Assembly (NCBI RefSeq): GCF_001183545.1
Contig: NZ_KQ236688.1
Coordinates: forward strand, 2,261,149-2,325,148
Length of the DNA stretch: 64,000 nucleotides
Direction of reading: 5' to 3'
Source of the DNA: Cellvibrio sp. pealriver
GTDB taxonomy: Bacteria > Pseudomonadota > Gammaproteobacteria > Pseudomonadales > Cellvibrionaceae
Shown here: positions 9,007-18,000 of the stretch, in pieces
Layout: each line of letters starts with the position of its first letter
Numbering within the stretch: the first letter of the stretch is position 1
The notes under the pieces: generated by a model
The model's input: the letters and a program-made list of their open reading frames with translations, nothing else
What the model was told of the DNA's origin: nothing
Database searches by the model: none
Translations under genes and position numbers: made by a program

Positions 9007-11427
9007 TTACAATTGCTGCAAGTAATTGATCAATGCCTGACGGTTGGTTGCCGATGCCGCGTTGTAATTTGCCTTGGCGGTTGCCGCGTCACCATTGTGG
9101 CGACTGATCGCAGCCTCCAAGGTGGTGGATGCACCATCGTGCATTAGCGAAAAACTGCTGGCATTGCCAGAGCGAACATAACCACTCAACCCAACACCCC
9201 ATAAAGGAGCGGTGCGGAATTCACCTTCGCCTAAATCGTGGAGCAACAAATCGGTGTAAGGGTGAATCGTTTGGTTGCTCAACTCTGGGAAGCTCGCATC
9301 CACACCGGTAGTGACCGTCATTTTGTGGCAACCACCGCAACCCATATTGATAAATTGTTGATGACCTGCATGAGTGGTGAGATTAGTGCGCGGTACAGGT
9401 ACGGATAATAATTTCAAATAAGTGACCAACTGATCCAAGCGTTGATCAGAAATTTCCTGTGGGCCAAAACCGGAGAAGCTACTGCCTACACCCATATCAT
9501 TTTTTAATGCTTTGGCAACTTGATGACGCAAGCTCACTGTTTCTGCACGCCATCCGTAACGGCCAATTTGTTGCTGGCCATTTACCGTTACACGATTAAC
9601 GCGACCACCATTTTGCGCGGCCCAACCTTCAATAGTCGCATCGGGAATTGCACCTAACAAACCCAATCCAATCATTTTGGGGGGCACAACATTTTGGCCT
9701 GTTTGCATATTGCCCGATGCATTTAATGTGTGGCATCCGGTGCAGGTTGGTTGAATAGGATTGGTAGCGAGATTCGCCAGTTCCGACATGGGCAAATTAC
9801 CGCCCTGCGCTTGTGGCCCCGGCATAAATTGTTCAAGGTGACTGCCGTTAATCATATTGGTGTGCAATATACGGCGCCCCATTAACCAATCAGCAATATG
9901 GTTTGCGCCGATATTGTAAGCGTGCTGCATGTAAGCAAAACGTTGCTGTACTCCACCGGTAGCGGATAATTGTGGCACAGTGGTATTGCCACCGAGTTTT
10001 GCAAAACTGTCATTTACATTTAACGGGCCAATGGCGGAATCGCGATTGTTTACCGTGAAACCTTCACCTAACACATATTTAAATGTTTGACCGTAGTAAT
10101 TGACGTTATCGCCGGTTAATTGCGCGCGATCAAAATTGATAGTGGTTTCGAATTCAATTTGCGCACCATGCTCAAACGGGCGATTAATATGTTGCCAGCG
10201 CTGCATGACGGCACGCCATTTGGTCGCGGCGGTGCGCTGCGCTTGTGTTGCATTACATGCGGGAACTACAGTTCCGTTCGGCAACACAATATCCATCACA
10301 TAACCGTATTCAAAATTGGTTTCATCACCATAGTATTTGTGATAACGCCAGTTCGGCACCTGCTGGTTACAACTTTTGGTTGCGCCGGATGAATCGGTCA
10401 TTGCTGCAGGTACAGCGCCGGTTAATGTCACCACTACACAAGCTTCTGTTGTACCGCAGGCAGCTTGCCGTTGTGATGCGGCTTCTGCACGGGTGTAATC
10501 GCGCAGCTCAACATAACCAAAACGCCCCACCCAATATTCAATATTAAAATTATTAAAATCATTGCCGCTTAATTCATGGCGCACGCGATAGCGTTCAGCA
10601 AAATTGGAAATAAGCACACCATTTTCTAAACGGGTTGATGCAGCAGGCAATTCATTCGAACTTGAGTTAGCAACAGAGCTTGCTGGTGCAGCGCTTGAAC
10701 TTGAACGAGAAGAGCTTGCCGGTGTTGATGATGGAGCAACTGATGATGCTGGCGCTTGCGGTGTTCTGGTTACGCGTGCACTTGTTTTTTCACCGGCGCT
10801 GTTGATGGCAGTAACCGTGAAGTCATACGCGAAGCCATTGTTTAATCCACCTACATTAATACTAGTTCCGGTTGTTGTTAATACGGAATTTAATGCACCT
10901 GTTGCAAAACCATAATTAATGCGATAACTGGTTGCATTGGCAACTGCGCTCCAACTCAATGCAACGCTAGCGTTACCAGCGGTTGCATTGATAACTGGCG
11001 CGCTTGCGGGCAAAGCAACTGAAGATGCAGAAGAAGATGAGCCAGTGTTCGCGCAGTTATAGCTGTAGAAACTGGTATCTGTTGGGCCGGGTAGCCAGTC
11101 TACTCTACTGTAGTTACCTTGCACACGCAGCGTAAACTGATCGCCGGTGTCGCATTGCAAATTGGTGGTGTAAACGTAGCGCCAGTAACCATTGGCTAAA
11201 CTGGTTTCGGTTGCGCCGCTGATGGTGGTGTAGGAGTAACTGCCATTTTCATAAGCGGTTAACCACATACCGCCGGTTTTGCGTTCGCTGAAGGTGTAAT
11301 CAAGCACAATTTTATTTTGCGCATTTTTACTCGCACTAATTCCGGTTGTTTGTGCATATACATTATTTAGCAACACCAGGCTGCTAATAACACTTCCATA
11401 TGCGAATAGGGTTTTTAATTTATTCAT
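9007..11427 (-). CDS. Secreted di-haem oxidoreductase (DHOR/DUF1111) with N-terminal binding-like module and FN3 domain
   Basis: The 806-residue product has a signal peptide (~1-25). A ~95-residue module with two cysteines (~28-125) comes next, resembling the modules at the end of the neighbouring GH26 enzyme (NGYWRYVYTT...QFTLRVQ). It is followed by an FN3 domain (~142-225), a Ser/Ala linker (~226-262) and the catalytic part. Two haem c sites are visible, C562-TG-C565-H and C697-GG-C700-H. The DHOR signatures are present: IGRYGWRAETVSLRHQVAKA and YTDLLLHDLGEG. DHOR proteins are periplasmic or extracellular haem enzymes of uncertain substrate. Joined to sugar-binding-type modules, one could pass electrons to or from oxidative polysaccharide enzymes, but that is inference. 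A GAGGCG ribosome site precedes the ATG. Transcription ends at the 8949 terminator. Confidence 0.85.
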   Translation of the reverse strand: MNKLKTLFAYGSVISSLVLLNNVYAQTTGISASKNAQNKIVLDYTFSERKTGGMWLTAYENGSYSYTTISGATETSLANGYWRYVYTTNLQCDTGDQFTLRVQGNYSRVDWLPGPTDTSFYSYNCANTGSSSSASSVALPASAPVINATAGNASVALSWSAVANATSYRINYGFATGALNSVLTTTGTSINVGGLNNGFAYDFTVTAINSAGEKTSARVTRTPQAPASSVAPSSTPASSSRSSSSAAPASSVANSSSNELPAASTRLENGVLISNFAERYRVRHELSGNDFNNFNIEYWVGRFGYVELRDYTRAEAASQRQAACGTTEACVVVTLTGAVPAAMTDSSGATKSCNQQVPNWRYHKYYGDETNFEYGYVMDIVLPNGTVVPACNATQAQRTAATKWRAVMQRWQHINRPFEHGAQIEFETTINFDRAQLTGDNVNYYGQTFKYVLGEGFTVNNRDSAIGPLNVNDSFAKLGGNTTVPQLSATGGVQQRFAYMQHAYNIGANHIADWLMGRRILHTNMINGSHLEQFMPGPQAQGGNLPMSELANLATNPIQPTCTGCHTLNASGNMQTGQNVVPPKMIGLGLLGAIPDATIEGWAAQNGGRVNRVTVNGQQQIGRYGWRAETVSLRHQVAKALKNDMGVGSSFSGFGPQEISDQRLDQLVTYLKLLSVPVPRTNLTTHAGHQQFINMGCGGCHKMTVTTGVDASFPELSNQTIHPYTDLLLHDLGEGEFRTAPLWGVGLSGYVRSGNASSFSLMHDGASTTLEAAISRHNGDAATAKANYNAASATNRQALINYLQQL

Positions 11428-11478
11428 TTATTCGCCTCATTAGTTTTTCGTTTTTTAGAATTCAAGATGAAATTCGCT

Positions 11479-11586
11479 ATTCCCTTCGGGATGTACGGTC
11501 TGAGACCGTATGCAGCATGGATGCTGCATTCGAGCCTACATGGACGTATTTACGGCGAGTCTCAGATTGTGTGTCCCGAAGGAAAT
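11479..11586. repeat. Large palindromic intergenic repeat, copy A
   Basis: Imperfect 28-bp inverted arms (11479-11506 and 11559-11586, 22 of 28 paired; both contain CCTTCGGGA and end in TCTGAGAC) enclose a ~52-nt core. The core has CGTATG, a small inner hairpin GCAGCATGGATGCTGC, then CGAGCCTACATGGACGTA and TTTACGGCG. The same core occurs at 17916-17966 and, inverted and diverged, at 11634-11685. The arms differ between copies while their pairing is kept. Confidence 0.85.
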
Positions 11587-11605
11587 CTGCACTCACTATC
11601 GAGCC

Positions 11606-11713
11606 AGATGAACCACGATATTCATTCATGGACACGCCGTGAACCCATCCATGGGGGCTCGATGCACACGTCCTGTGTGCATACGGTCCATGAACAAATA
11701 CCGAGGTTCATCT
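11606..11713. repeat. Large palindromic intergenic repeat, copy B (inverted)
   Basis: Inverted arms of 28 bp (11606-11633 and 11686-11713, 24 of 28 paired, starting AGATGAACC and ending TTCATGGAC) enclose a core that, read on the minus strand, matches the family: CGTATG, an inner hairpin, CATCGAGCC, then TTCACGGCGT. It lies 19 bp from copy A in the opposite orientation and ends 23 bp from the stop of the GH26 gene, so it also fills that gene's 3' region. Confidence 0.82.
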
Positions 11714-11736
11714 TCAAGATCGTGAAAACATTCGAA

Positions 11737-14037
11737 TCACGGTAAAACACACTGATTAGTAAACGTTTTGGTTTGCTGCCCCGTTGTGTATTGACCGGGA
11801 GCTGGTGTTTGTTGCACTTTAAATTCCACTTGATAACTTTGGCCGAGCACACCGCTTACGCTGCGACGGTAGTAACCATTGGTTAAAGTCCCTGCACGGC
11901 AATCACCGTTCAAACACAAATAATTCCAGGTCGCTGACCAACCATTATTTTTGTGGTACAGCACCATGGTGTTGTTATTGCTGTAAGCAATTCCAAAATC
12001 ACCGCACGCACTTGCAGTTGAAGAAGCAACTGATGAAACAGCAACAGAAGATGCAACCGATGAACGGCTGGATGAACTCACCACAGGCGTTGATGATGCA
12101 ATCGCCGATGAAGCAGCCGCACCATTAGCACAGGGCGATGCCGCTAACCCCTCACCGGGTTTGATATTGCTGGCGGTTGCAATACATTGCGAGGTTGCGT
12201 TGTCTTGCACTTTAAACTCCAGCGAATAAGCCGTGTTGGCATTCACCGTTGCAGTGCGCTCCCAGCGCGATCCATTTTTTGTTGCTGGGCGGCAATCGCC
12301 GTTCAAACACAAATATACCCAGCTCGCCGTTTGGTTACCCACATTGTGGTAAAGCACACCGTTGCTTTGTAAACCAAATACATAGCTGCCACCCACTGGC
12401 GCTTGTGGTGTTGCACTTACACGCGCACTGGTTTTTTCACCGGCGCTGTTAATCGCCGTTACCGTAAAATCGTAAGCATAACCATTGGTTAATCCACTCA
12501 CTGTTGCGCTAGTGCCGCTGGTAGTTTGGGTTGAGGTTAATGCACCGGTCGAAAAACCATAATTGATGCGATAACTGGTCGCGTTAGCAATGGCATTCCA
12601 ACTCACACTCACACTCGCATTGCCAGCGGTTGCGGTAGCTTGTGGTGCTGCAGTTGGGGGAACAGAGACAGAGGACGCTGCTGATGATGCAACAGAAGAA
12701 GCAACTGAGCTTGCAACCGAAGACGCAGTGCCGCCAATGGGGCTACCGGCATGGGCATAAAATGTTTTCGCCATTTCGGTTTTGAAATTGCTCATCACTT
12801 GCGAATTCGCTTGAATACTGGTGATGCCCCAATAACCCGCTGCGCAAGAAGCTGCACCCGGCGCGCAATACCAACGACCTTGCGATTGCCAGTCAGTATT
12901 GATGTAGGCCACTGCGCGCAAGTGATCGCGGTTGTCAAAAATCCATTGGAAATAATCAGTAAAAAAAGCATTCCATGCCGCTTGGCCACTCGCAAAATTT
13001 TGCGTGTTTTGGCGCGCAGCGGTGCAAGAGTAATTTAAATTGCGTAGATCAAATGCTTGTGGTGCCGATTCAGCGATCATCGCTGGTTTTCCGTGCGTAC
13101 GCGCAAAGGTCATTAGTGCATTTTGCAAAGCGCGCGGCGTGGTGTCTGGCACTGTCCAAGGCTTGGAACCATCCTGACAGGACCACTGATAACTCAAATA
13201 ATTACTGCCAGCAAAAAAAGAAATACCAATCCAATCTACATAGGCATCACCGGGATACCAGCTTTCATAATGTGCCGCCGGGTTGGGTGATACTTGATAA
13301 CCATACGCAGGATCACCATCGTCCGGATAAGTTGCCGCTTGCCATACAGTCGCAACATTGGTTGCGCCTAATTGATCGATACGTGTTGCAATCCAGCGAT
13401 AGGCATTTTTATAAAAGGTTTGATTGTAGCAATTCCAGGGGCCATCAAATTCGTAGCCAATACGCAAATACACCGGGCGACCACTGGCTTTAAAATAATT
13501 AATCATGCGATCCATTGCATAACGCCATTGGTAGGATAGCGATGCAGGATCGGTAGCACTGCCGACATCGGCATCACCGGTACCGGCAATGGCACGCAGC
13601 GGTTGGTTGCTGCAATTCGCCCACTCATCGGATAAATACAAACCCACTGCGAGTGCGACTTTATTATTGTTTGCGAGCAAGTCGTAATCGCCCAGTGTCT
13701 CAGCAAAATTCACTTCACCGTTGTTGTTATCCACCGGTGGGCCTTCGATACCACTCACATACATGGTCGCGTTAGCCGGTGCCGAATTGGCATGAGTCGC
13801 TTTGGGCAAAACTGATACATACAAAGTAACGCCGCCAGGTTTTGGCAAGGTTGCATGGGCAGGGTTGGTGAGCACGTCAGTTTTATAAGCGCGCAAGGTG
13901 CTAGTGTCCTGTCCCATTAAAAACAACACCTTGTTGTTTGCAGGCAAATTGACAGCGTTAGCTTCAATGGCGGCATGGGATGAAAAGCTAACCAAGCTGC
14001 CTAATAGCAGCCCGGTAAGGCGTAGTAGGTTTTTCAT
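11737..14037 (-). CDS. Secreted GH26 glycoside hydrolase with FN3 and two C-terminal four-cysteine modules (beta-mannanase or beta-1,3-xylanase)
   Basis: The 766-residue product has a signal peptide (1-22), a GH26 catalytic domain (~30-430), a Ser/Ala/Val linker, an FN3 domain (~463-547) and two related ~90-residue modules (~551-640 and ~675-766) separated by another Ser-rich linker. The probable acid/base is E196 in RIGYEFDGPWNCY and the probable nucleophile E323 in AMIAESAP. Each end module has W-x-YLCLNGDCR and four cysteines, enough for two disulfides. GH26 contains beta-mannanases and beta-1,3-xylanases; the latter often carry CBM31, a small two-disulfide module. With a GH43 xylosidase-like gene and a xylose-type symporter upstream, beta-1,3-xylan is a real possibility, but I cannot assign CBM31 by eye. 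An AGGAT ribosome site precedes the ATG. Confidence 0.85.
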   Translation of the reverse strand: MKNLLRLTGLLLGSLVSFSSHAAIEANAVNLPANNKVLFLMGQDTSTLRAYKTDVLTNPAHATLPKPGGVTLYVSVLPKATHANSAPANATMYVSGIEGPPVDNNNGEVNFAETLGDYDLLANNNKVALAVGLYLSDEWANCSNQPLRAIAGTGDADVGSATDPASLSYQWRYAMDRMINYFKASGRPVYLRIGYEFDGPWNCYNQTFYKNAYRWIATRIDQLGATNVATVWQAATYPDDGDPAYGYQVSPNPAAHYESWYPGDAYVDWIGISFFAGSNYLSYQWSCQDGSKPWTVPDTTPRALQNALMTFARTHGKPAMIAESAPQAFDLRNLNYSCTAARQNTQNFASGQAAWNAFFTDYFQWIFDNRDHLRAVAYINTDWQSQGRWYCAPGAASCAAGYWGITSIQANSQVMSNFKTEMAKTFYAHAGSPIGGTASSVASSVASSVASSAASSVSVPPTAAPQATATAGNASVSVSWNAIANATSYRINYGFSTGALTSTQTTSGTSATVSGLTNGYAYDFTVTAINSAGEKTSARVSATPQAPVGGSYVFGLQSNGVLYHNVGNQTASWVYLCLNGDCRPATKNGSRWERTATVNANTAYSLEFKVQDNATSQCIATASNIKPGEGLAASPCANGAAASSAIASSTPVVSSSSRSSVASSVAVSSVASSTASACGDFGIAYSNNNTMVLYHKNNGWSATWNYLCLNGDCRAGTLTNGYYRRSVSGVLGQSYQVEFKVQQTPAPGQYTTGQQTKTFTNQCVLP

Positions 14038-14157
14038 GTTGGAATCCTGTATGAATTAGATTTATGTCACAGGGATTTGTAACCCATACAGAAAAACCGA
14101 TTTTTTCTACAAGATACAGTTCGATGTTTAGCTAAACAAAAAGTAGAACTACATACA

Positions 14158-14700
14158 CTATGTGATTGAGCGATGTTTTAATCTATATTCCGCTGGCGTT
14201 ATTCCTTCTTGTTTTTTAAACAAGGTAAAAAAAGTAGAGCGACTTGAAAAGCCAACTGACTCATAAACTTCCTGCACACTTTTTCCTGCCCACTCAGAGC
14301 TAATCAATCGCTCTTTTGCCGCCATCAATCGGTATTGATTAATAAATTCAAAGTAGTTTTGATGAAACTGTGTTCTAAGCAATAAGGACAATTGCTTTAC
14401 AGGTATATCCAGAAACTGCGCCAAGCGCTCAATATTCAGCTGTGGACGCGCGTAAAGTTGCTGCGTTCGAATCTGTTCGTCTATGCTGTTTTTTAACTGT
14501 GAAAAATCAACAAATATTTTAGTCTTGGCCGTTTCGCCAATCAGACTATTTTCAACAGCAGTCGCTTCCGAGGATTTAGATAACGCTAATTTTCGCCGAG
14601 AAGAGAAATACCAATAGATCGCGCCAGATGAAATTATCCATAAGAGAATTACTTCATATAGGGTAAAGCGCAATTCATTCAGAAAGCTGAAGAAGTTCAT
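14158..14700 (-). CDS. AraC-family regulator with N-terminal membrane helix
   Basis: The 180-residue protein begins with one hydrophobic helix (LYEVILLWIISSGAIYWYF, residues ~14-32) and ends with an AraC/XylS DNA-binding domain (~80-178) of two helix-turn-helix units: LNIERLAQFLDIPVKQLSLL and VQEVYESVGFSSRSTFFTLF, with the conserved GITPAEYR end. The short, membrane-tethered form lacks a ligand-binding domain and looks like the output half of a signalling regulator. It is on the minus strand between the two GH26 genes, so it is a candidate local activator of them. Targets and signal are unknown. Confidence 0.85.
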   Translation of the reverse strand: MNFFSFLNELRFTLYEVILLWIISSGAIYWYFSSRRKLALSKSSEATAVENSLIGETAKTKIFVDFSQLKNSIDEQIRTQQLYARPQLNIERLAQFLDIPVKQLSLLLRTQFHQNYFEFINQYRLMAAKERLISSEWAGKSVQEVYESVGFSSRSTFFTLFKKQEGITPAEYRLKHRSIT

Positions 14701-14779
14701 GTTACTGATCCAATGATAATGGCCTTATCGCTATTGTTATTAAGGCGCTACTGGACATCCATGACGGGGTTTTCCAAGG

Positions 14780-14814
14780 TCCATGCCAGAAGTCATTACG
14801 ACTTCTGGCATGGA
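14780..14814. terminator. Strong hairpin between GH26 lipoprotein gene and AraC-type gene
   Basis: A perfect 15-bp stem (TCCATGCCAGAAGTC, loop ATTAC, then its complement) starts 7 bp after the stop of the minus-strand GH26 gene. The T-run (ATTTTTA) follows it on the plus strand, whereas the minus-strand read continues with ACCTTGG. It is therefore not a textbook terminator for the gene it follows and may instead stabilise the 3' end or reduce read-through. Confidence 0.6.
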
Positions 14815-14821
14815 TTTTTAA

Positions 14822-16147
14822 TTATTTTTTAACACCATTCACATAAACAGAATGAGAAATTTCTTCTTTAAATTTTTTCAAGATATAAGGGTTTGCCTGT
14901 ACACGGCTATCCGCCCAATAGCCTTGATTACAATCCTTGGCACCTGCAGTTGAATTAGGTGCGCAATACCACATGCCTTGGCTGTGCCAGTTGGTGTTGA
15001 TATAGGCAACCGCGCGAATCACATCCTTGTTGGCATGAATGTAATCAAACCAATCGGCATACCAGCTATTCCAAATGTCTTCTGCAGTAATTGGTTTAAC
15101 GCGATTGGTAAAAATACAACCTGTGGTGAGCTGTGAATTACTAAAACCGACCGGCGCTGCCTCGGCGATCATCACTGGTTTTTTATGGTTGCGGGCAAAT
15201 GCCAGTAGGCGATCCTGTTGCGAGCGCGGCGTTACTACAGGCGTAAACCATTCGGGGTTTAATGCATCACAAGTCCATTGATAGTCGCGATAGGTATCGC
15301 CATAGAAAGTAGAAAGCGAAACCCAATCCACCACATCATCACCGGGATAGAATTTCTCTAAATGATTTGTTTCAGTGACTTGATAAATACCTTGATTGCG
15401 CGGCCATGCCGCCGATTGCCAAACGGTTGCAATATTATTTGCCGCCAATGCATTGATGCGGGATTTAATAAAACGATATGCCGCTTTATAGGCTTCAGGC
15501 TCGTAGCAGTTCCAGGGGCCGTCAAACTCGTAACCAATACGCAAGAAAACTTCACGTTTGGAGCCTTTTAAAAACAGTAATAATTTATCCACTTGCTGGC
15601 GATAATCCGCCACGTCTTTTTCACTGACGCCCTCGCCAATCATCCCGGCAATTGCGCGCGTGGGAATTTGTTTGCAGCCCGCATGAACGTCGGTAATATC
15701 CAAACCAACTGCCAAGGCGGCATCGGGAAACTCTTTTAGTGATTTGGAAAAATTAATCATGCCGGCACCATAATCGGTATCGCTGGTGATACCCGCAAGG
15801 CTACCCTGATTGGCACTATTGGAAATTTTGGTGTACAGCGTAATGCCCGCAGGCCTGGGAAGCTCTGCATCTTTTTCCAATGCCTCTTTGCGATACTCCG
15901 TCAAAGTCTCGCTATCCTGCCCCATAAATAATGCGATTTTATTATCGGCAGGCAAGTTGCGTGTATCGACAAACGCTACTGCTGCACTGCTGTTTAGATT
16001 CTGATTAATGGTGGCGGCCTGCTGCACCGCTGCATCTTCATCTGAAGACTTCTGAATGGTGGAGGAGCAAGCCGTTATCAGCGAAACACCGCCAATTAAC
16101 AAGCACAACCCTTCCCACGAAAAAAACGTTTTTTTATTGGATTTCAT
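14822..16147 (-). CDS. GH26 glycoside hydrolase, lipoprotein
   Basis: The 441-residue product has a lipoprotein signal (GGVSLITAC, acylated C27) and a single GH26 domain (~60-430) related to that of the 766-residue enzyme. It shares RIGYEFDGPWNCY, with acid/base E207, and VMIAEAAP, with nucleophile E329. Other shared stretches are PADNKIALFMGQD and AYINTNWHSQGMWYCAP. It lacks accessory modules and should be membrane-tethered, so it may cut oligosaccharides delivered by the secreted enzyme. The start overlaps the end of the GH43 gene by 4 bp (ATGA), so the two are translationally coupled. Substrate is mannan or beta-1,3-xylan as for the larger enzyme; the GH43 coupling favours a xylan. Confidence 0.85.
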   Translation of the reverse strand: MKSNKKTFFSWEGLCLLIGGVSLITACSSTIQKSSDEDAAVQQAATINQNLNSSAAVAFVDTRNLPADNKIALFMGQDSETLTEYRKEALEKDAELPRPAGITLYTKISNSANQGSLAGITSDTDYGAGMINFSKSLKEFPDAALAVGLDITDVHAGCKQIPTRAIAGMIGEGVSEKDVADYRQQVDKLLLFLKGSKREVFLRIGYEFDGPWNCYEPEAYKAAYRFIKSRINALAANNIATVWQSAAWPRNQGIYQVTETNHLEKFYPGDDVVDWVSLSTFYGDTYRDYQWTCDALNPEWFTPVVTPRSQQDRLLAFARNHKKPVMIAEAAPVGFSNSQLTTGCIFTNRVKPITAEDIWNSWYADWFDYIHANKDVIRAVAYINTNWHSQGMWYCAPNSTAGAKDCNQGYWADSRVQANPYILKKFKEEISHSVYVNGVKK

Positions 16148-17847
16148 ACACCTTGCTCCGATACCTGATGATATTCGTCGTTATGATTTAACTGATCTGC
16201 GTTGTCAGGGATGCTAAATTCGCGATAGTTAAACCAATCGAAATCAGCATGCAGTTTCATTCCACTTAAATCCTGGCAACAAATTCCTACAAAGGCACCG
16301 GTAAACGCGGGGCGGTAACGATCGCTCATCTCGCGCACGTGGTCATCCGATAAAATACTACCATCCATTACCGGCCCTACTTTTTTCCAAGCTTTAGCAT
16401 TTTCAGAGTCTATTCTTTCATTATCACAGCTTTCTGCATTAGAGTAATAAAACTGTACATCGCTTTGGTGCCATTCAACTTTTAACAAAATCTCACCATA
16501 AGGCGGCAAAATAATGGGCGTTTGCAGTGGCTCAGCAACGACAAAATTATCGCAATTGATCAGGTGTAATTCGCGCTGTCCTGTCAACTCATTACAGGAA
16601 ATATACAAATACAAATAATGGCCAGTATTGTAGTAACACACCAAACCTGCGAGCTGCTGGAAATTTTTAGGCGAAAAATCAATCTTGCAGCTGGCTTCAA
16701 TATCGAACGCCTGTACACGACGCGCAATCAAACTTTGTTCACGGGTAGAGCTGAGCGACTCGCGCCCTTTCAAGCGAACAAATCCTTTACGCTCACTCAA
16801 ACTTAACCATTGCTCTGTTACGGGAACACGCAAACTTTGCCACTGGGGCGATAGTGTTTGGGCGGTAAAATTATCCAGCTCCGCGATCGGCCTTACAGAA
16901 AATTCCTTCAGCCCCGGGGCAGGAACTTGCAGGCGCGTTGTTTTTTGATTAGTGACGGGATACAACCAGTCGTCATCACGCCATTCCATTTGTTCAATCA
17001 CCGTTTCACGCCCAAGCGTACAACGCCCGCGTGCCGATAATGGCCTCCCCGCCAAGTACACGGCGTACCATTGGTCATGCTGTGTACACACCAAATCAGC
17101 ATGACCGGTTTTTTGTAAGGGTGCATCCGGATAATTGCGTGCAGAAATAATCGGGTTTTGCGGGTGCAACTCATACGGCCCGACAATATCGCGCGAGCGC
17201 GCCATAGTCACTGCATGACCGTATTCGGTACCACCTTCGGCAGTAATCAGGTAATACCAACCGTTGTGCTGATAAATATGCGGCCCTTCGGTAAAACCTA
17301 GTTCAGAGCCTGCAAAAATATGTTTCACCTCACCCACTAACTTTTGTTGCAGCGGATCGTATTCTTGCAGCTGGATGCCACCAAAAAATTTTCCAGCGCG
17401 ATGATCCAACATCATATTGGTGAGCCATTTTTTGCCATTAGTGTCATGAAAGAGTGAGGCATCAAACCCACGCGACATTAAAAAGACCGGCTCGGACCAA
17501 GGACCGTGAATGGAGGGCGCAGTCACCAGGTAATTAGGTGTGTCTTTCCAGACACCATCAAATGAGCCCACATTGCTGTACACCAAATAAAACAAACCAT
17601 CGCAATGGCTCAAGCAAGGTGCCCATACGCCACAAGAGTCTGGGGCACCGCGCATATCCAGTTGCGATGGACGATCAAGTACCTGCCCTAACAACTGCCA
17701 ATTTTTTAAATCGCGCGAATGGTGAATTTGCACACCGGGAAACCATTCAAAGGTTGACGTGGCGATGTAATAGTCATCGCCCACACGCACAATACTGGGG
17801 TCGGGATTAAACCCACGCAGGATTGGATTTTGAATTATTCCATTCAT
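16144..17847 (-). CDS. GH43 beta-xylosidase-like enzyme
   Basis: The 567-residue protein has an N-terminal five-bladed beta-propeller (~1-310) with the GH43 catalytic triad in order: base D16 in FNPDPSI, D129 in SRGFDASLF, and acid E187 in GFTEGPHIY. A C-terminal beta-sandwich (~330-545) of the type found in XynB-like GH43 xylosidases follows. No signal peptide is visible, so it should be cytoplasmic and release monosaccharide from imported oligosaccharides. The start MNGIIQNPILRGF follows an AAGG ribosome site. It is coupled by a 4-bp overlap to the GH26 lipoprotein gene. Xylosidase is the most likely activity; arabinofuranosidase cannot be excluded. Confidence 0.87.
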   Translation of the reverse strand: MNGIIQNPILRGFNPDPSIVRVGDDYYIATSTFEWFPGVQIHHSRDLKNWQLLGQVLDRPSQLDMRGAPDSCGVWAPCLSHCDGLFYLVYSNVGSFDGVWKDTPNYLVTAPSIHGPWSEPVFLMSRGFDASLFHDTNGKKWLTNMMLDHRAGKFFGGIQLQEYDPLQQKLVGEVKHIFAGSELGFTEGPHIYQHNGWYYLITAEGGTEYGHAVTMARSRDIVGPYELHPQNPIISARNYPDAPLQKTGHADLVCTQHDQWYAVYLAGRPLSARGRCTLGRETVIEQMEWRDDDWLYPVTNQKTTRLQVPAPGLKEFSVRPIAELDNFTAQTLSPQWQSLRVPVTEQWLSLSERKGFVRLKGRESLSSTREQSLIARRVQAFDIEASCKIDFSPKNFQQLAGLVCYYNTGHYLYLYISCNELTGQRELHLINCDNFVVAEPLQTPIILPPYGEILLKVEWHQSDVQFYYSNAESCDNERIDSENAKAWKKVGPVMDGSILSDDHVREMSDRYRPAFTGAFVGICCQDLSGMKLHADFDWFNYREFSIPDNADQLNHNDEYHQVSEQGV

Positions 17848-17890
17848 ACAACAACCTTGATCAACATTTTTAAACTCAGTATCTGTCGAA

Positions 17891-17991
17891 TAAAGATTGG
17901 TGTTCGTTTAGAAACCGTATGAGGCATGGATGCCGAATCGAGCCTACAGGGATGTATTTACGGCGTGTTTCTAAATGAACACCAATCTTTA
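17891..17991. repeat. Large palindromic intergenic repeat, copy C
   Basis: Two 25-bp arms (17891-17915 and 17967-17991, beginning TAAAGATTGGTGTTC) are inverted complements with one mismatch, which a G-U pair would tolerate in RNA. The 51-nt core contains CGTATG, an inner palindrome GGCATGGATGCC, CGAGCCTACAGGGATGTA and TTTACGGCGT, matching the core of copies A and B. It fills the gap between the symporter stop (18001) and the GH43 start (17847), leaving only ~43 bp for a GH43 promoter. Confidence 0.88.
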
Positions 17992-18000
17992 TCTATGCGA

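Noticed and set aside
14780..14814. Member of the large palindrome family
   Set aside because: It is a simple 15-bp hairpin without the CGAGCC/TTTACGGCG core shared by the three repeats.
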